A stretch of 64,000 bases of DNA from Xanthostigma xanthostigma (taxonomy: Eukaryota; Arthropoda; Insecta; Raphidioptera; Raphidiidae), in contig OY754471.1 of assembly GCA_963575645.1 (NCBI GenBank), forward strand, positions 48,920,820 through 48,984,819, written 5' to 3'. Position numbers and translations under genes: made by a program. Shown piece by piece: positions 33,801 through 46,436 of this stretch (its first letter is position 1; every line of letters starts with the position of its first letter). Under the pieces are notes generated by a model. It saw nothing but the letters and a program-made list of their open reading frames with translations, did no database searches and was not told the origin of the DNA.

Positions 33801-36800
33801 GATTACCTTTAAAAGACAAAGTCCTTCGTAAACTTAGATTTCCTGAAAATTTGGAGTAATTCGGCCCAATAAATTTTGAGAAATCACAGAAATACAAGTT
33901 TCAAAAATTTTAAGAAATTTTTTTTGGAATATTTATTGGCAATATAATATGTCAGTATTCTTAAAGTTGAAAAGATCTTTGACGAATAATGAATTGTCTT
34001 AAATTATTAAAATGAATTCGTATCCATGATTTTGATTAAACTGTGAAACAGACCAAAAAAAACGTTACCACGACTATTCAAAATCAAATTTGAAAATTCA
34101 AAAATTTTGAATTATGTTTGGTTTTTTACATTTATTTAGAAATTTAAGTGCCGTTGTTTACGTGGCGTTTCTATGGTTTGAAACAAACTGGGAACTGTCG
34201 TCACGGAAAACTGTAAATTATCATTTATCACATACGTAAAAAAAAATAAAATTGATGGTTTTTAACAATTTATAAACCATTGAGCGAGTAATTGGGATCA
34301 ATTTTTTGACAATTTTATTATATAAATAATAATAAATTATAATTATAATAAATAATAATAATAATAAATTATAATAAATTATCGACCAATTTTTCAGACA
34401 ATTATATTGACAAAAATATGTAATTATAATTCAATAAATTTATTGAATTATAATTATATATTTTTGTCAATATAATTGTCTGAAAAATTTATTTATTGAA
34501 GAGTACTAATCAGACGTTAATCAAAGATTCAAATATCAAAATGTTTATTACTAGCCATTATACACGTCACTGCACACGTTAGTAGAAATTTTATTTTATT
34601 TCTATTGACAAAATATGTCAGTACCTATTTGTAAAGTTGAAATGATCCTTGATGAATAATAAATTGTCTTAAATTATTAATTAAAATGAATTCGTATTCA
34701 TGATTTTGATTAAAATGTGAAACAGACTAAAAAAACGTTACCACGACTATTCAAAATAAAATTTGAAAATTCAAAAAATTTGAATTACATTTGGTTTTTT
34801 TATTTATTTTAGAAATTTATTTGTGCCGTTGTTTACGCGGCGTTTCTATGATTTGAAACAAATGGAACTGTCGTCACGGAAAACTAAAATTATCACATAC
34901 CTACGTCAAAAATAAAAAAAACATTGATGGTTTTTAACAATTTATAAACCATTGAGCGCGTAATTAGGATCAGTATAGAGGTAGCTTTAAGATTATCTGA
35001 ACTTTTAGTTTAACCATAATGTAGGTGGAAGCACAAAACAACATTCAGTTTGTGGGCCAGGGGTATGAAACGTAAGAGGTTTACTATATAAAAGTGGTCT
35101 CATTTTGGTTAACTAGGTTACGAATCTTCCTAAGTATAATACGTTTATCTATGATTCTACTATTACCATAGTCACAGTTACCTAAGGAATGAATGTTTAT
35201 TTTTTTTTTTGTAATTAGGATATTTTCTCAAACTTCGTGATCAGATTTCATACAGGATATACAATAAATTTAGGACAGTAAAACAGAAAAAAGGGTAATT
35301 ATACACTTTCACGGTCACCTGATTTTTTGGCTCTAGAAAATCGAAAAATACATGGATTTCAATGATCTCGGTCTCAAAAAGTTCCATTTTACGGCGGATT
35401 TATGAAAAAAATTAGTAGAAGTAGCTAAAATAAATTTTTTTTTTCTAAAAAATATTTATTTAATTGACTGTCAATTAAATATACATTTTTTTGAAAACGC
35501 AATTCTATTCAAACAATTAACTATCTAATTCGCATACCCCTTTATCGTTCACCCCAGAATTACAATTCGCATACCCCTTTATCGTTTACCCCGGAATTAC
35601 AATTCGCATACCCGTTTATTGTTCACCCCGGAATTGTTTTTTTAAAAACTCCACATTTGCCCCTTCCCGTTTCACTGCGAGACAATTCGCATACCCCTTT
35701 ATCGTTCACCCTGGAATTACAATTCGCATACCCGTTTATCGTTCACAAATTAACTTTTTTGAAAATTTTTTTTTCAAAATATTCATTTTTTTATGTAGAT
35801 TGCGAAAAAAAATATACGAACTTGATTCCACGACGTCAGAAACAGTTATAAAGGATTATATGTAGAAAGTCAATTTTTTTTTGCATTTAAAGTCATGGAA
35901 CTGTGAGAAATATTGATTTTTTCAATTTTCGTATTTTTTTCCATAAATCCGCCATAAAAACGAAGATTTAAAAAAAAAATTCATCGAAATCGGATGATTT
36001 TTCGATTTTCTAGAGCCAAAAAACCAGGTGACCGCGAAAGTGTATAATTACCAAAAAAAGCAACGATTCGTTATCTTTTATAAATATTTTTTTAATTCTG
36101 ACAACGATTGAATAGAAGTGTTTTTAAACATTCATTTAAAAAGAAATTAATAATATGCAGGTACTCCAAAAACAGATGGATTTGGAACTTGAACTTGTTG
36201 CAAATATCGGCGCCAAAGATAAATGTTCGGACGTTCAAACTGTCGCCAAACTTTCGGTGCTTCAGTTGTCTTCAACACCTGTCGATCAAGATCAAAAGCT
36301 GACGACTTCAATTCTTGCAGGTAAATTTGCGAACATTGTTAAATTCGATTGTTTTCTATTCCTTGAAACAACCGAACAACGATCATATTATAGTAAAAGA
36401 AGTTTCAAATTTTATTGTTCGACAATCTTATAAATTGAATCAGTAGTAATTTTTTTCTTTTGTACACGGCAACAATAAATTGCAAATTTCGCTAACCTTG
36501 AGGTCTGCGGGCGTTGCATAATGCACCGTAAATGCATTTAAAGTATGCATGCATTTTGCTTATTGGATTTGAAAAATGTAATTAACAAATTAGATTGAAA
36601 GGCTTTTCCTCGCGTAGATTTGAACAATTCAGACCGATATTATCGCGGTTTGTGTAAAGATTTTTGAGTTCTCTTCACAAATCATTGCACAGGTTAAAAC
36701 TGTTAATTATTGTCAAAATGTTAAGCTACGTCCTGACTATGCCGATCGGCAAAGCTGCACCAGTGTGGACGTGACTGTCGGCTTCGTTTATCAGGCGAAA

Positions 36801-39800
36801 CATTGCCGATCAGCATAGTCAGGACACGGCTTTAGGTACGACGAAGAACAACACTCCAATGTTTTTTTTTTTTTCGATATAATTTGCCTGCATATTATTA
36901 GGAGTAGGTACGTTCTTATGTCAAATTGAGGAATTGAGACATTTGAGAATTATAATCGTAAAGAGGATATTTTTAAATGGTTTTAAAAAACGTTATGAGC
37001 ACTCTTTATGATAAGCGTCTGTGGTTCCTTCATTTTTTGAATCGACATACGATATTATTTTTCATTCTCTCTTACAATGAATGTGTTATAGAGTTACTAG
37101 GAACGATAAACAGGCACTGACAAGTGAATAGAACTGTTGTTACATTATAAAATCTCTTTATTTCATATTTATTATTATTTTAATAAATTACATTTAGAAA
37201 TAGAAAGATAGTGTTTTAGTCAATGTGAAAATAATCAAACAAGCTTTAATTTTTCTATTAAATTCTGTAGCTTTCAATAATTCGTTCAAACTCCCAAAGG
37301 TTCAGTTAAGGAATCATCAAGGGTTGCTCTGGCTACAGGTTACGGTTACTAATATTTATGCGCATCGAACGATTTATCTGAACAATGTCAAAAGTGAGTT
37401 AAACGCTCCCCACGAATGCCCTATTGTCTTACAAAATTAACGCATGCTGGGTGCTTTTTCACTAATTGTAAACATTTTTAATCAAAAAATAAACTTCTGT
37501 AGGAAGAAAATTTAGCTATTTGTTTTTCGTTTGTGCATATTGATTTTGTTTTACCAACCCATTAATATAAGTGAAAAAAAAAATGATTTTTAATAAGTAT
37601 CATCGTAGGATCTCGTTTATTTACGTAAAAAAAAGCACGCAAACTTTTTTTTGCGACTGAACGTTGGCAGCCTGTGAACGTAGCGTTATCCATCTGTACT
37701 GATCTGTACAATAGATTGTACATGTGCTGATTATTTTTTTTATATACATTGAAATGTCAAGGTCTGCAATAAAACATTACCGATGGGTCTTACTGTTACA
37801 CAAAAAAATGTTGAAATTTAAAGTAGGAGGTAATAAACACAGACATCTGCGATATCTTTTTTGAGCAGTACGTTATATTTGTTTGCAGAACGAGGTTATA
37901 GTGACGACGAAGAAGAGGGAGAGTTCAGCAGCGGAGAAGAAGAAGGTCCCGATATGTCCGACAGCGAGCCGATTCGTAGCAAGTTGCCGCACACGAGGGT
38001 AATTTAACGCTTGTAAATACGCGTCTGTATGTTTAGCCATCCACCGGGCACGTAAATGAAATCGCGTTTCCCTTGTTAATTTTTCACCGCAACGAAAATA
38101 ACATTCGAGCACTTTCCTACTACAAAATCGTCGCGAACAATAAAATTCATTCGTCAACGTACAAACAATAATAATAATAAGCACGTTGAATTTGACCGGA
38201 AGGCAGTTAGTTAACAAAAAAAGGGTGCATCTACTTATGTACGCGCGTTTTAAGTTATACTTCTTCGGAGTGATTAAAAACTAATTTTTAATTAGCAAAT
38301 AATTGATTGAAATAGCCTTTTTCTACGAGCAACTTCATCGTGTTAATTTTGATGTTAGAGTGTGCGCGCGCGCGTCGTAAAAATTTACTTCCACACGGTT
38401 TGCGACGATCGTGTATCAGGAAGGTAGCGGTGCTCTTTGATTCGATTGCTTAAGGTCAGTCGACTTTGCAGTCGCTGCGAACGGATAGATTACCGGGAGA
38501 CCCGCGCCTGCCGGAATGTTAAACAAATTTTGAAAGACGAGTCTGTGCATCGTTTATTGTTTCATTTCTCAGCACAACTTCAAACAGCGGTTCGTGTCTT
38601 TGTTACGGAGATTCAGAGCGGCCGACACGGAGGGCAGTCGGGCTGCACTCGGTGCGACGAGCGACATCCAGGCGCTGTTCAATGAATTGGACTCGCTGAG
38701 TTGCGACGAGGACTCGGCGGGCGATCAGGAAGACACGATGTCGATTTCGAGCACGCCCAAACCGAGTTTGAGACCGTTCTTCAGCAGCAGTCGTAGTTTA
38801 CTCGATTCTCAGATGCCGACAGGTGCGTTCTAATAACATTTTAGATCCGCGTAAATCTTATTCGATGAAAAGTGCATTGGCTAAACTTCATTCGAAATGT
38901 TTTATTGAGAACGGAATCGCGTTTCACACGACGAATGTGTCGAGAACTTATGTGTAAAAGACGATGTACGGATTTTTTGATTTGATCGACCGTAAAATTT
39001 CAGAAGTAGTATCGACAGATCGTCAGACGGACGAAAAAGAAAAGAACTATTCCGGTAGCGACGGAAATCCGGATGTTTGTTGGACAGATCCAGAAGGACA
39101 GTCGGATCCGCAAACAAATTCGCCTCCGAGAGGCGACAAGGTACCTTTTCTAATTAATTTTTGTCGGGAGTTGGGTCACGACGGTTGATTATTGCAACTT
39201 ATTGTAATCGGATTCTCTTTTGTTTAGGAAGGTGAAAGAAAATCGCGTTTGTTTCGTACAGGTCAAAGCTCAGCTGTGAATAAAAAGAAAAATTCATTGA
39301 GTATATCGACGGAACCTCCCAAAGTCAACGAACAACCTTCTACGCCAAATGCTGCTACAGATTCTACTGCTGTAAGTGCTGTTTCTTTTTTTAAGGTGGT
39401 AATTAATAATCTGTATAAAGGTTTAATGTTTTGTTTTAATTTTTGTAGCCACGGAAGTCTTTTTTAGCAATGATGGGCCGTGTATTACCTCTTGAAGAGA
39501 CATCGTTGCCAGAATGCCTGGCATTAGTTGACTCTATAATTGGTAATCCGCTTGCTCAGAGACTGACTCAACTTCCAGGCTTACGCGTTTTGCAGCCTGC
39601 CACACCGTCGGAATGTCGTGCGGCGTTTCAGACGCTCCTCAACAAATTTCATAAATTGTAAGTTAAACAATATTTTTAAAACAGCACGTCCAGAAATATT
39701 TCATTCGAAGAATAATATCGAATAGCTTTGATCTTTCGACTGATTATTATCTTTGGGAAATTAACGGTTACGGCAATTGAATTTTTTCTTCCAGCTGCAT

Positions 39801-42029
39801 CAGCAACGCAAAGCCACCCAACGCGGTTAGAGTTTTGATCGCGGGAGGTGACGTTTTGACGGCGGCCTGTTTGAGACACTTTGTCGAACTGTTATCGGGC
39901 CGACCGCCCGAGTGGCAGAACTTTTTACGTTTCTATATTGTGCCAATTGGTAAGAAAATAATATTTTTTCAGTGAAATTTGTATCGGTAATGTTGCCAAA
40001 GTCTTTTAAAAATTGAAAATGTTTGACATCGGTTTCCTAAGAATACGAAATTTACTTAATAAGAGAAAAGAAATGAATAGTGATATCATCGTTTTAGGGA
40101 TGAACACGGTTGCCAGGCAGCTATCGTTGAGTGATTCGAGCTACGCAGCTCTTTTCTCGGCGGAAATGGGCGCGGCTGAAAGGGGACTCGACGACTTAAT
40201 GTCCCGCATTCAAAGATACTTTTCAGCACCTTCACCTCCGACCATCAACCTTCCTCTCGCAGAGGCCATGCTCACGTGCCATGACGAAAGCAGTCAGATA
40301 TTTATTCCGTTTATTAACGTAAGTACATAGTGCCGAAAAAGTCGATAATAATATATATTTTGCGACTTTCTTTGCAAGGATGATTGTAATATTAATTGCT
40401 GAGAACGTTTCGGCGCACTTTTTCTCTTGACTTTTCGTCGCGTTAATAAAAATGATTTAAATTTCAGGAAGTGCGAATCGGCTCAATAGAAAGTTCTTCG
40501 TCGATGTCTGTCGAGATCGACGAAGCGACCGGTACGAACGGCCACGGCGGCCAGTCTATGATTACCGGAGCAATAATCAGCAGTGCGTTGACGTCGTCGA
40601 GTCCTCCGGCGCCTCCTTTGACGCCGCCTTCTAGCCCGAACGTGCAAGTACGAGAGTTGGCGTGGGAACCGCTCGAATTGCAACTCGATTATTGGCAGGT
40701 AATGCGATATTAGAACGCGTTTAAATTCAAACTAAGTCCTTTTCGATCATCGCACGCACTTTCGTTTCAGGTATTAAAAGGACCCGATTCCAGTAAGAAT
40801 CGTCCAGACGGAAAAAATTCTCTTAAAGGCGTATTTCGATGCATTCAAGTCTGTCGGCTGCCTGGCTCTCAGTATTTTAACCTCTCCGTCAGTTATGCTT
40901 CAAAAGAAAAGAAACAAAAAAGTGAGTTTTTTTCCGATATATATTAGATTTTTTTATTTATGAAAAACTTACGCGATTTCGGACTTTCACTTTTGCCTTA
41001 AATGTTTTACGTCAACCTAGAGGCGAATATAACGTACTGTTTTATGTGATGGTTCAGCGAATGACAAATTATTTCTACAATTACGAAACTTGGATCTCCC
41101 TCTATAGTGTTTGGTTTTACTATTCCCAAAGAACTCGCGCTCATAAATTAAAACCGAATATTGTTTACTTATCAGAGTTCTTTCTCATTTTTAATATATG
41201 CGGATTTGTGTTTCATAATAAATTGAGCTTCGTTCTGTGGCCAGTAGTTTTTTAGTTTTACTTCAATAACTTACAACCGAGGTAGTAATGTTGTTTGAGG
41301 ATAATAGTGCCGTTCACTTCTTCTCAAAGTAAAAGTGCACGACGTATGCATCTGTTATCTGTAAAAATGCAACCTCGTGCCGTGTTTTCTGTGTGTTTTA
41401 ATTATTGTAATTTATATTTATGTGTGCAGTTATGCGTTTGGGGAAAAAAAAGGAAAAGGATAAAGACACAGAGGGTCGCAGTCAAACAGTCGACGGCGTC
41501 TGTCGTTTAATTTGCTCTGCAAAGGCGTCCCATTCTTCGCCTTTAAGAGGTAAGATATTTATAAATATATATATATTTTTTAATTTATTTGCACAAAAAT
41601 CATTCCACTAGAACTGGGATACTTTATCGCTGAATGCAATGCAGCGACCCAAAATGTTTCTACTTCTTCAAAAAAAAATTTATAAGTGATTGTCGGCACT
41701 AAGCAATATGCCAGAATGCCGGAATACTGGAGTTAACCTATTTACTTGTACAGCTGTCACAGAGTATGTAAATAGTCCATTTGTGACAAACGACTCCGAG
41801 TGTTGCCGGTCAGTTTAAAGTGCTGTCCATAAATATAAACGCCTCAAAGACATTTCTCGAAAAAGACGTAATAGAAGTGCTTACCGCTATTTTGTTACCA
41901 GTGTGCATTGACGGTGCCGAATGGTCGGGGGTCAAATTCTTCCAACTGAGCTCGACGTGGCAAACGCATGTTAAACAGTTGAATGTTGCTTTGATTGGAG
42001 CTCCTCTCGCTGATTCTGAATTGACATAA
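30827..42029 (+). CDS. PACS: PACS family sorting adaptor (phosphofurin acidic cluster sorting protein)
   Basis: Fourteen exons: 30827-30951, 32430-32733, 36161-36320, 37889-37998, 38573-38822, 39004-39140, 39228-39371, 39449-39657, 39795-39949, 40098-40318, 40468-40698, 40771-40921, 41430-41549, 41902-42029. They join in frame to 814 residues (vertebrate PACS are ~890-960). The cargo-binding region (residues ~20-165) is highly conserved: [61 protein letters not shown]. An acidic cluster ([15 protein letters not shown], ~residues 200-215) matches the autoregulatory segment that casein kinase 2 phosphorylates. Then [45 protein letters not shown] and the C-terminal [15 protein letters not shown]. 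Known: PACS proteins link acidic-cluster cargo to AP-1 and COPI in the trans-Golgi/endosome system. Drosophila has one PACS-like gene. Intron 2 carries the P-like element. Confidence 0.95.
33722..33859 (+). pseudogene. THAP-type zinc-finger fragment of a P-like transposase
   Basis: ATG at 33722, stop at 33857-33859, 45 residues. The start [20 protein letters not shown] and the following [17 protein letters not shown] fit the opening of a THAP domain (C-x-variable-C, then FYRFP-like motif). The second Cys/His pair and the catalytic RNase H-like domain are missing. A longer frame begins at 33578 but its first 48 codons look like AT-rich chance. THAP domains bind terminal repeats in P-element transposases, which agrees with the surrounding inverted repeats. 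Confidence 0.6.
33938..34300. repeat. Internal direct repeat of the P-like element, copy 1
   Basis: About 360 bp matching 34603-34973 in the same order: AATTGTCTTAAATTATTAA, ATGATTTTGATTAAA(A/C)TGTG, AACGTTACCACGACTATTCA, GTTTACG(T/C)GGCGTTTCTATG, TTTATAAACCATTGAGCG. Divergence is about 8-10%. Confidence 0.8.
34340..34540. mobile_element. Palindromic element related to the one at 56895
   Basis: The arms GACCAATTTTTCAGACAAT, ATATTGACAAAAATAT and AATTATAATTCAATAAA are mirrored on the right up to TTGTCTGAAAAATT. The following ATTTATTGAAGAGTACTAAT and CAGACGTTAATCAAAGATT match the right end of the 57-kb element. The core differs: here it is a simple AT-rich palindrome. It sits between the two direct repeats of the P-like element. 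Confidence 0.7.
34603..34973. repeat. Internal direct repeat of the P-like element, copy 2
   Basis: Second copy of the 360-bp block at 33938-34300, same orientation. Together with the palindrome between them, the arrangement looks like an internal duplication or a recombination product around an inserted palindrome. Confidence 0.8.
35294..36052. mobile_element. Element with inverted repeats around an ATTCGCATACCC array
   Basis: The left end GGTAATTATACACTTTCACG, GTCACCTGATTTTTTGGCTC, TAGAAAATCGAAAAAT is mirrored at the right end (ATTTTTCGATTTTCTAGAGC, CAGGTGACCGCGAAAGTGTA, TAATTACC). The arms (~130 bp) continue to CGGCGGATTTATG against CATAAATCCGCC. An A-rich AAAAAAG flanks both sides and may be the target duplication, though the low complexity makes this uncertain. 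The core holds the repeat array shared with 2990-3345. Confidence 0.75.
35527..35750. repeat. ATTCGCATACCC array within the inverted-repeat element
   Basis: Five ATTCGCATACCCNTTTAT-type units in the same order and spacing style as at 2990-3345, including the CCACATTTGCCCCTTCCCG spacer once. Between the two loci the units are ~95% alike, so the array moves or is homogenised. Confidence 0.8.
36724..36831. mobile_element. Short PIF/Harbinger-like MITE
   Basis: 108 bp with inverted ends AGCTACGTCCTGACTATGCC and GGCATAG-like complement (GCATAGTCAGGACACGGCT), flanked by TTA on both sides (36721-36723, 36832-36834). A 3-bp TTA duplication fits PIF/Harbinger. It lies in PACS intron 3. Confidence 0.75.
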
Positions 42030-42210
42030 ACGCCGATCAACGATCAAAATCGACTTATTTTTCATAAATTGCGGTGGGATGTTTTAAAATGAACGACGTA
42101 AAAGATTTTCGTACTCAAAACGATTTCTGTTTTGAATCGAATTTTCTCGATCGCGATTCAGTTTTGTCTAGTTGACGTTTTCAGTTCCATTATTGAAACA
42201 AAAGAATAGA

Positions 42211-42216
42211 AATAAA
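42211..42216 (+). terminator. First poly(A) signal after PACS
   Basis: AATAAA ~180 bases after the PACS stop. Other AATAAA sites occur further on (for example near 44125), so a longer 3' UTR is possible. Confidence 0.35.
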
Positions 42217-45200
42217 AAGACGCTTATTAACGGTTTAGAATTGATAAAAAACAATGTATTCATTGTACTATAAATAGCTGTAATTTAAAATAGTTGTAAC
42301 TTAATAGTATAAAAAAGCTTCTTTTTTACGTACACCGCAATGTTAAAATATAATACATTTATTCATATTTTATCGGTTTTTTGTATAACATATATAATAT
42401 TTATGATGTGGCAAGCTATGATGTGCCAAATTTTAACTTTTTTAACAATTCTAGACTATCTTAATATTTTATTTCTCATAAAAAGTGACCCACCGTTCAT
42501 GTAGTTTTTTTATCGCCGAATTTCCGAACAGAAAATTTAATATTTTGCATTTGTTCGAACCCGAGAAAGAAAATATAATAAATTGAACGTTTCATTTCAT
42601 CGATTGTCATTTTTTTCTTGATATATGTCCGTCGATATTAATTTAAAATATCCCATCGTAAAAATTACGTGTAGCGAGTAGTAAACGAAATTGTTTTCAA
42701 ATTTCGCTTTAATAAATAATTATTGACTGAATGTTTAATGTGTAGCTGCAACATCAATACTATACTTGATGTAGTTTTATCGTTGATTTGAATGCATATT
42801 GGATTCGATGCGTTTAGGTTGACAACACTGTACAAACGAGAAGTGTTATAGAAAGCCGACAAACGCGATTTATAGTGCTTTTTGTTTTTACTTTGTCTTC
42901 GACCTCGAAAATTTTATAAGAAATGTGAGAATCCTAAAAAGTGAATCGCTCTTTTTCACATTTCCATTTGACATTGCACTGAATCTGTAACCGACAATTC
43001 GAGAAATAATATATATTATGTTTTATTTCTTTCTGCGAACAAATGCGTACCGCGGTATTATTACAGAGCTGCATTTGTCCACAGATAGAAACAGATAATG
43101 TAGTTTTCTACATTTCTTTTATAAAACTTGATTTCCTGTCTCGATTTATCTATTACACTCATTCGAAACCGAACGCAGAACTTCATAGATATCTACTTTG
43201 TATTGTGAACCCGATGTGTCGGTAAAGTGTTGTTAGTTGATTCGTGTAATCAATTTTCATTTGCTGTAACATTGCTGAAAACAAGTGAAAGTCATCCGTT
43301 ATCAAAATCGATGGATTGATTTTTATTGAAGTCATATTATCATCGCCGGATGGCAGATTTGTAGATTTATGTGTTCGGTGTTTGTACAGGCGTCGCACAT
43401 GAGAAATAATTCGATTTTTTTTTTTTTTTGTATATATGCTACCGTCTTTTTTCAACGTTACGTATTAAATGAAATAGAATTAGTCGTGGTCCGATCATTT
43501 TGACAGTAATACAAGAAACAATTGTTATATCTGTTGTTACCGGCTTTTGTAAATGAGCATTTTTACCAATGGACGTTTCGTTGTTGCAATTGCTTTGTCA
43601 GATTTTACATTAATGCCTGTACATATTCTCAAATTCAAAATTAAACGCATCTGAAAGAAAACAGTTTGAATAAAAAGATGCCGATTCACTTTTTATAAAA
43701 ATTTCAATGTACAAATATATTGGCGCGAAGTTAATATTATTTTGTAAATTTTAATGCTATGAAAAATAAGATGCAGTTATTTTTTATCTTATTTGTATTT
43801 TAAGTCAAAAAAGCACTCGCCTACAGTACGAAATTTTAAGTTTTCGAAAAAAATCTATCGGAATTTCATATAATTTCAACTCAGTATAAATTCTATCAGT
43901 TTTCAACTGAAAAATGCAAAATTTGTCACATTCCAAATATATGAATATAGTTTTTTATTCAAAATAAACTCGAAATGAGCCTAGCTGTTCCGCCCGAACG
44001 ACATGTTTTTTACTGGTGTTTTTTTAATCAAGTTTATGCCCGATTTCCTATTTGTATTTTTTTCTTATTTGAACTTATTAACTGCGCGTCAAATTTTTGT
44101 ATATATTTACTACTTGCCAGCCCAAAAATAAAGACTGGAGGTTAGGCATTTTAAAACACGTGAATAACATCGAAAGGTAGAAAAACAAACAAAAATAAGT
44201 ACTGTTATATTATAATTTCGGCGTTTTACTTGAAGCACAATAATATAAATACAGCTCAAATTGTTTTTTATTTATAATTTATTGAAAAAACGATAACAAT
44301 AAAAAATATTTAATAATATTACATTTATATAATAAATATACATATTATAATAATACTATATAATATTGTATATTTTGATTTTGCATACCTAGTGAGTATT
44401 GCTAAAAAAATTAATTTTATATTATATAGCTGATTTTCTGTAAAGACTGCGGTTTGTTCTCTTGAAAATATATAGAATTTTATTTTGAAAATACAAATCG
44501 TTTATATGATGCGAGCATGCATAAAAAATTAATGCTTGATATATAACAGAATATTATATGTTAATCCCAAATTTTATACTCTTTTAAAATCTTTAGTTTG
44601 CAATAATTTACGTGCAATCGTGCATTCTTTTCGGACAAATAATATTTAATAGACTTGTTTTAACGTATAAAATTCTGTTTCGTCGTAACGTTACTTCATT
44701 CAATGAACCGTAACTTGTTATCAGATACGAGTACGCCAAATTTTAATTGACAATTTTTTACAGAATATTTTACTGTAACGACGCGAACTCCGTCGAATTG
44801 TATTCTGCAGAAAAGCGTTGTGTTTTTCAAACTCTTATTAATTAGTCGTATTTAGTAGGTATAGTCATTAAAAAATAAATTATAAAAATTATCTTTGCAT
44901 CAAATGCTCATATTTAAAATAGTTTTTGTAAAGCCACGCCCTTCTTACGTTTATTTTTAGTTGAATAATTTTAAATCATAACTCGTAAAGTTAATTTTCA
45001 TTTGACAGCGGACGAGTCATGCGATAGAAAAGAGTCGATCTACGCAATTATATTTCGATAATATTTTCTTTCAGTATTCGAACTTACATTTTGTCATTAT
45101 TAATTTGCAATATACTATGTTAGTCGTTAAATAACTTTTTAAAAAATAATTACTAGTCAAAGATGATTATTTATTTTTTTCCTTTATTGATAAGACTTGA

Positions 45201-46194
45201 CAATGTGATTATCTTTATGTTTAATCCAAAGATTTTGTATTATTATTTAGATTATTTATTTTCGAAGTAGTGTACTTTGGTCAGTTTATTTTAACCGACA
45301 TTTTTAGAACAGTAAAAGCATCACAAAGTCACAATGGTCAGAATTTGTGAAGACAATAATTCAAATAAAATATTCATAAAATGAAAACTACCAAAATGCA
45401 GTATCATCGATAGTGTTTTCTAATCAACAGTATGTAATGCACGTATTTCATTTTTTTAATTTTATGTATTAAAAGTCGCAGCTCGAGTGTGTCCTTGAAA
45501 TTATATTGTCTTTACTGGCCGTCAAAATTCATACGAAATTTTAAAATCAGAATTCAAAATTGCGGAAACAAATTTTTACGAGCATTTTATACATTTTGAT
45601 TTTGAACATCATTTTGTTCCATTTTCTTTGTGTCTACTAGAAACAAAAATTAAGATTATTATTTCAGTTGTTTTTTAAACTGATTTTCACAGATTAATTT
45701 CTGTATTGATATACAAAGAAATGATGGTTAAGGTTCAGTTTTTTTAATTACTCTTTTGTCATAGCAGACAGAGGAAATCTTCCAAAATTATCTCAGGAAA
45801 AATTGTATGTAAAATGGACATACGAATTCAAATCATCCATTACAAGCGATTGCAACTATATTTTTAAATAATCAAAGAATATTATTTCCTATTTATGTTT
45901 AGACACGGGCTGCATTATTTCTTTTGAGAAAAAAGTAATATCTTGAAAAATTTAATTAATTGTGTGCGTGTTTTTTTAATTAATTGTTAATGGCCTGACT
46001 CTTGTCTTTGACCAGTTGCCGTATTGCTTAGCTTGATTTTGTTATCTTTATTTCTTTATAGTCCTTCCTTCAGATATTGGTAGATTGCCTTGTAAGTGTT
46101 GTCATCTGTTTTGGTTTGGACCTGGATAACATCATTCCAGTTAGTGCATATATTATTATTATTATTTGTTAGTATGTATCTTATGCGTTAATAA

Positions 46195-46436
46195 AAGGGG
46201 CACAGGAAGAGGATGTTTTATATGGTACCTTCACCTGCTTGACATTTACACATTGGGCTCTGTATAACATTTATACGGTGACCTGTTCTAATTCTGTTAT
46301 GCGTAGTGATATATCCTCTATTTTCATCGATGTCTTTGAACCATGGGATTAGATTTATTTTCGGTTTAATTTTATACAGCCGTTTCCCTGTATATTGTGA
46401 CTCAGTAGTCCAATGCTCCTGCCATACCTGTAATGA
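46195..46436 (-). pseudogene. LINE fragment, RNase H/C-terminal part of ORF2
   Basis: The minus strand reads WQEHWTTESQYTGKRLYKI, then NRIRTGHRINVIQSPMCKC, QAGEGT and, after an in-frame TAA, NILFLCP. The order RxRTGH, SPxCxC, then xxILFxCP is the C-terminal signature of non-LTR retrotransposon ORF2 proteins with an RNase H region. The single stop and the lack of flanking ORF2 sequence mark a dead 5'-truncated fragment. Confidence 0.65.

Larger units (their letters stand above)
32792..35153 (+). mobile_element. P-element-like DNA transposon, degenerate
   Basis: The termini are inverted: CATAGATAAACGTATTATAC, TTAGGAAGA and TTAACCAAAATGAGACCAC at the left, the complement at the right (~62 bp with a short divergent stretch). 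ATTCTAC flanks both ends (32785-32791 and 35154-35160), a 7-bp duplication (P elements usually give 8). A subterminal motif AGCATCATAA occurs at 32888, 32983 and 33046 and inverted at 32852. The element carries a THAP-like finger ORF at 33722 and a 360-bp internal direct duplication. No rest of a transposase is visible, so it is non-autonomous. Confidence 0.75.
32734..36160 (+). other. PACS intron 2 (3.4 kb)
   Basis: Almost wholly transposon: the P-like element (32792-35153) and directly after it the inverted-repeat element with ATTCGCATACCC units (35294-36052). Only ~300 bp are unassigned AT-rich sequence. Splicing of PACS has to cross this intron; its donor CAG/GTATTT and acceptor TATGCAG/GTACTCC are intact. 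Confidence 0.7.

Noticed and set aside
37225..37440. 71-codon plus-strand ORF in a PACS intron
   Set aside because: It begins with GTG, has no splice borders in phase with the PACS exons and no conserved PACS sequence.
41787..41901. Upstream extension of the last PACS exon (acceptor AG at 41812-41813)
   Set aside because: That acceptor is out of phase with the preceding exon, whereas the acceptor ending at 41901 restores frame and gives the conserved [15 protein letters not shown] directly after SPLR.
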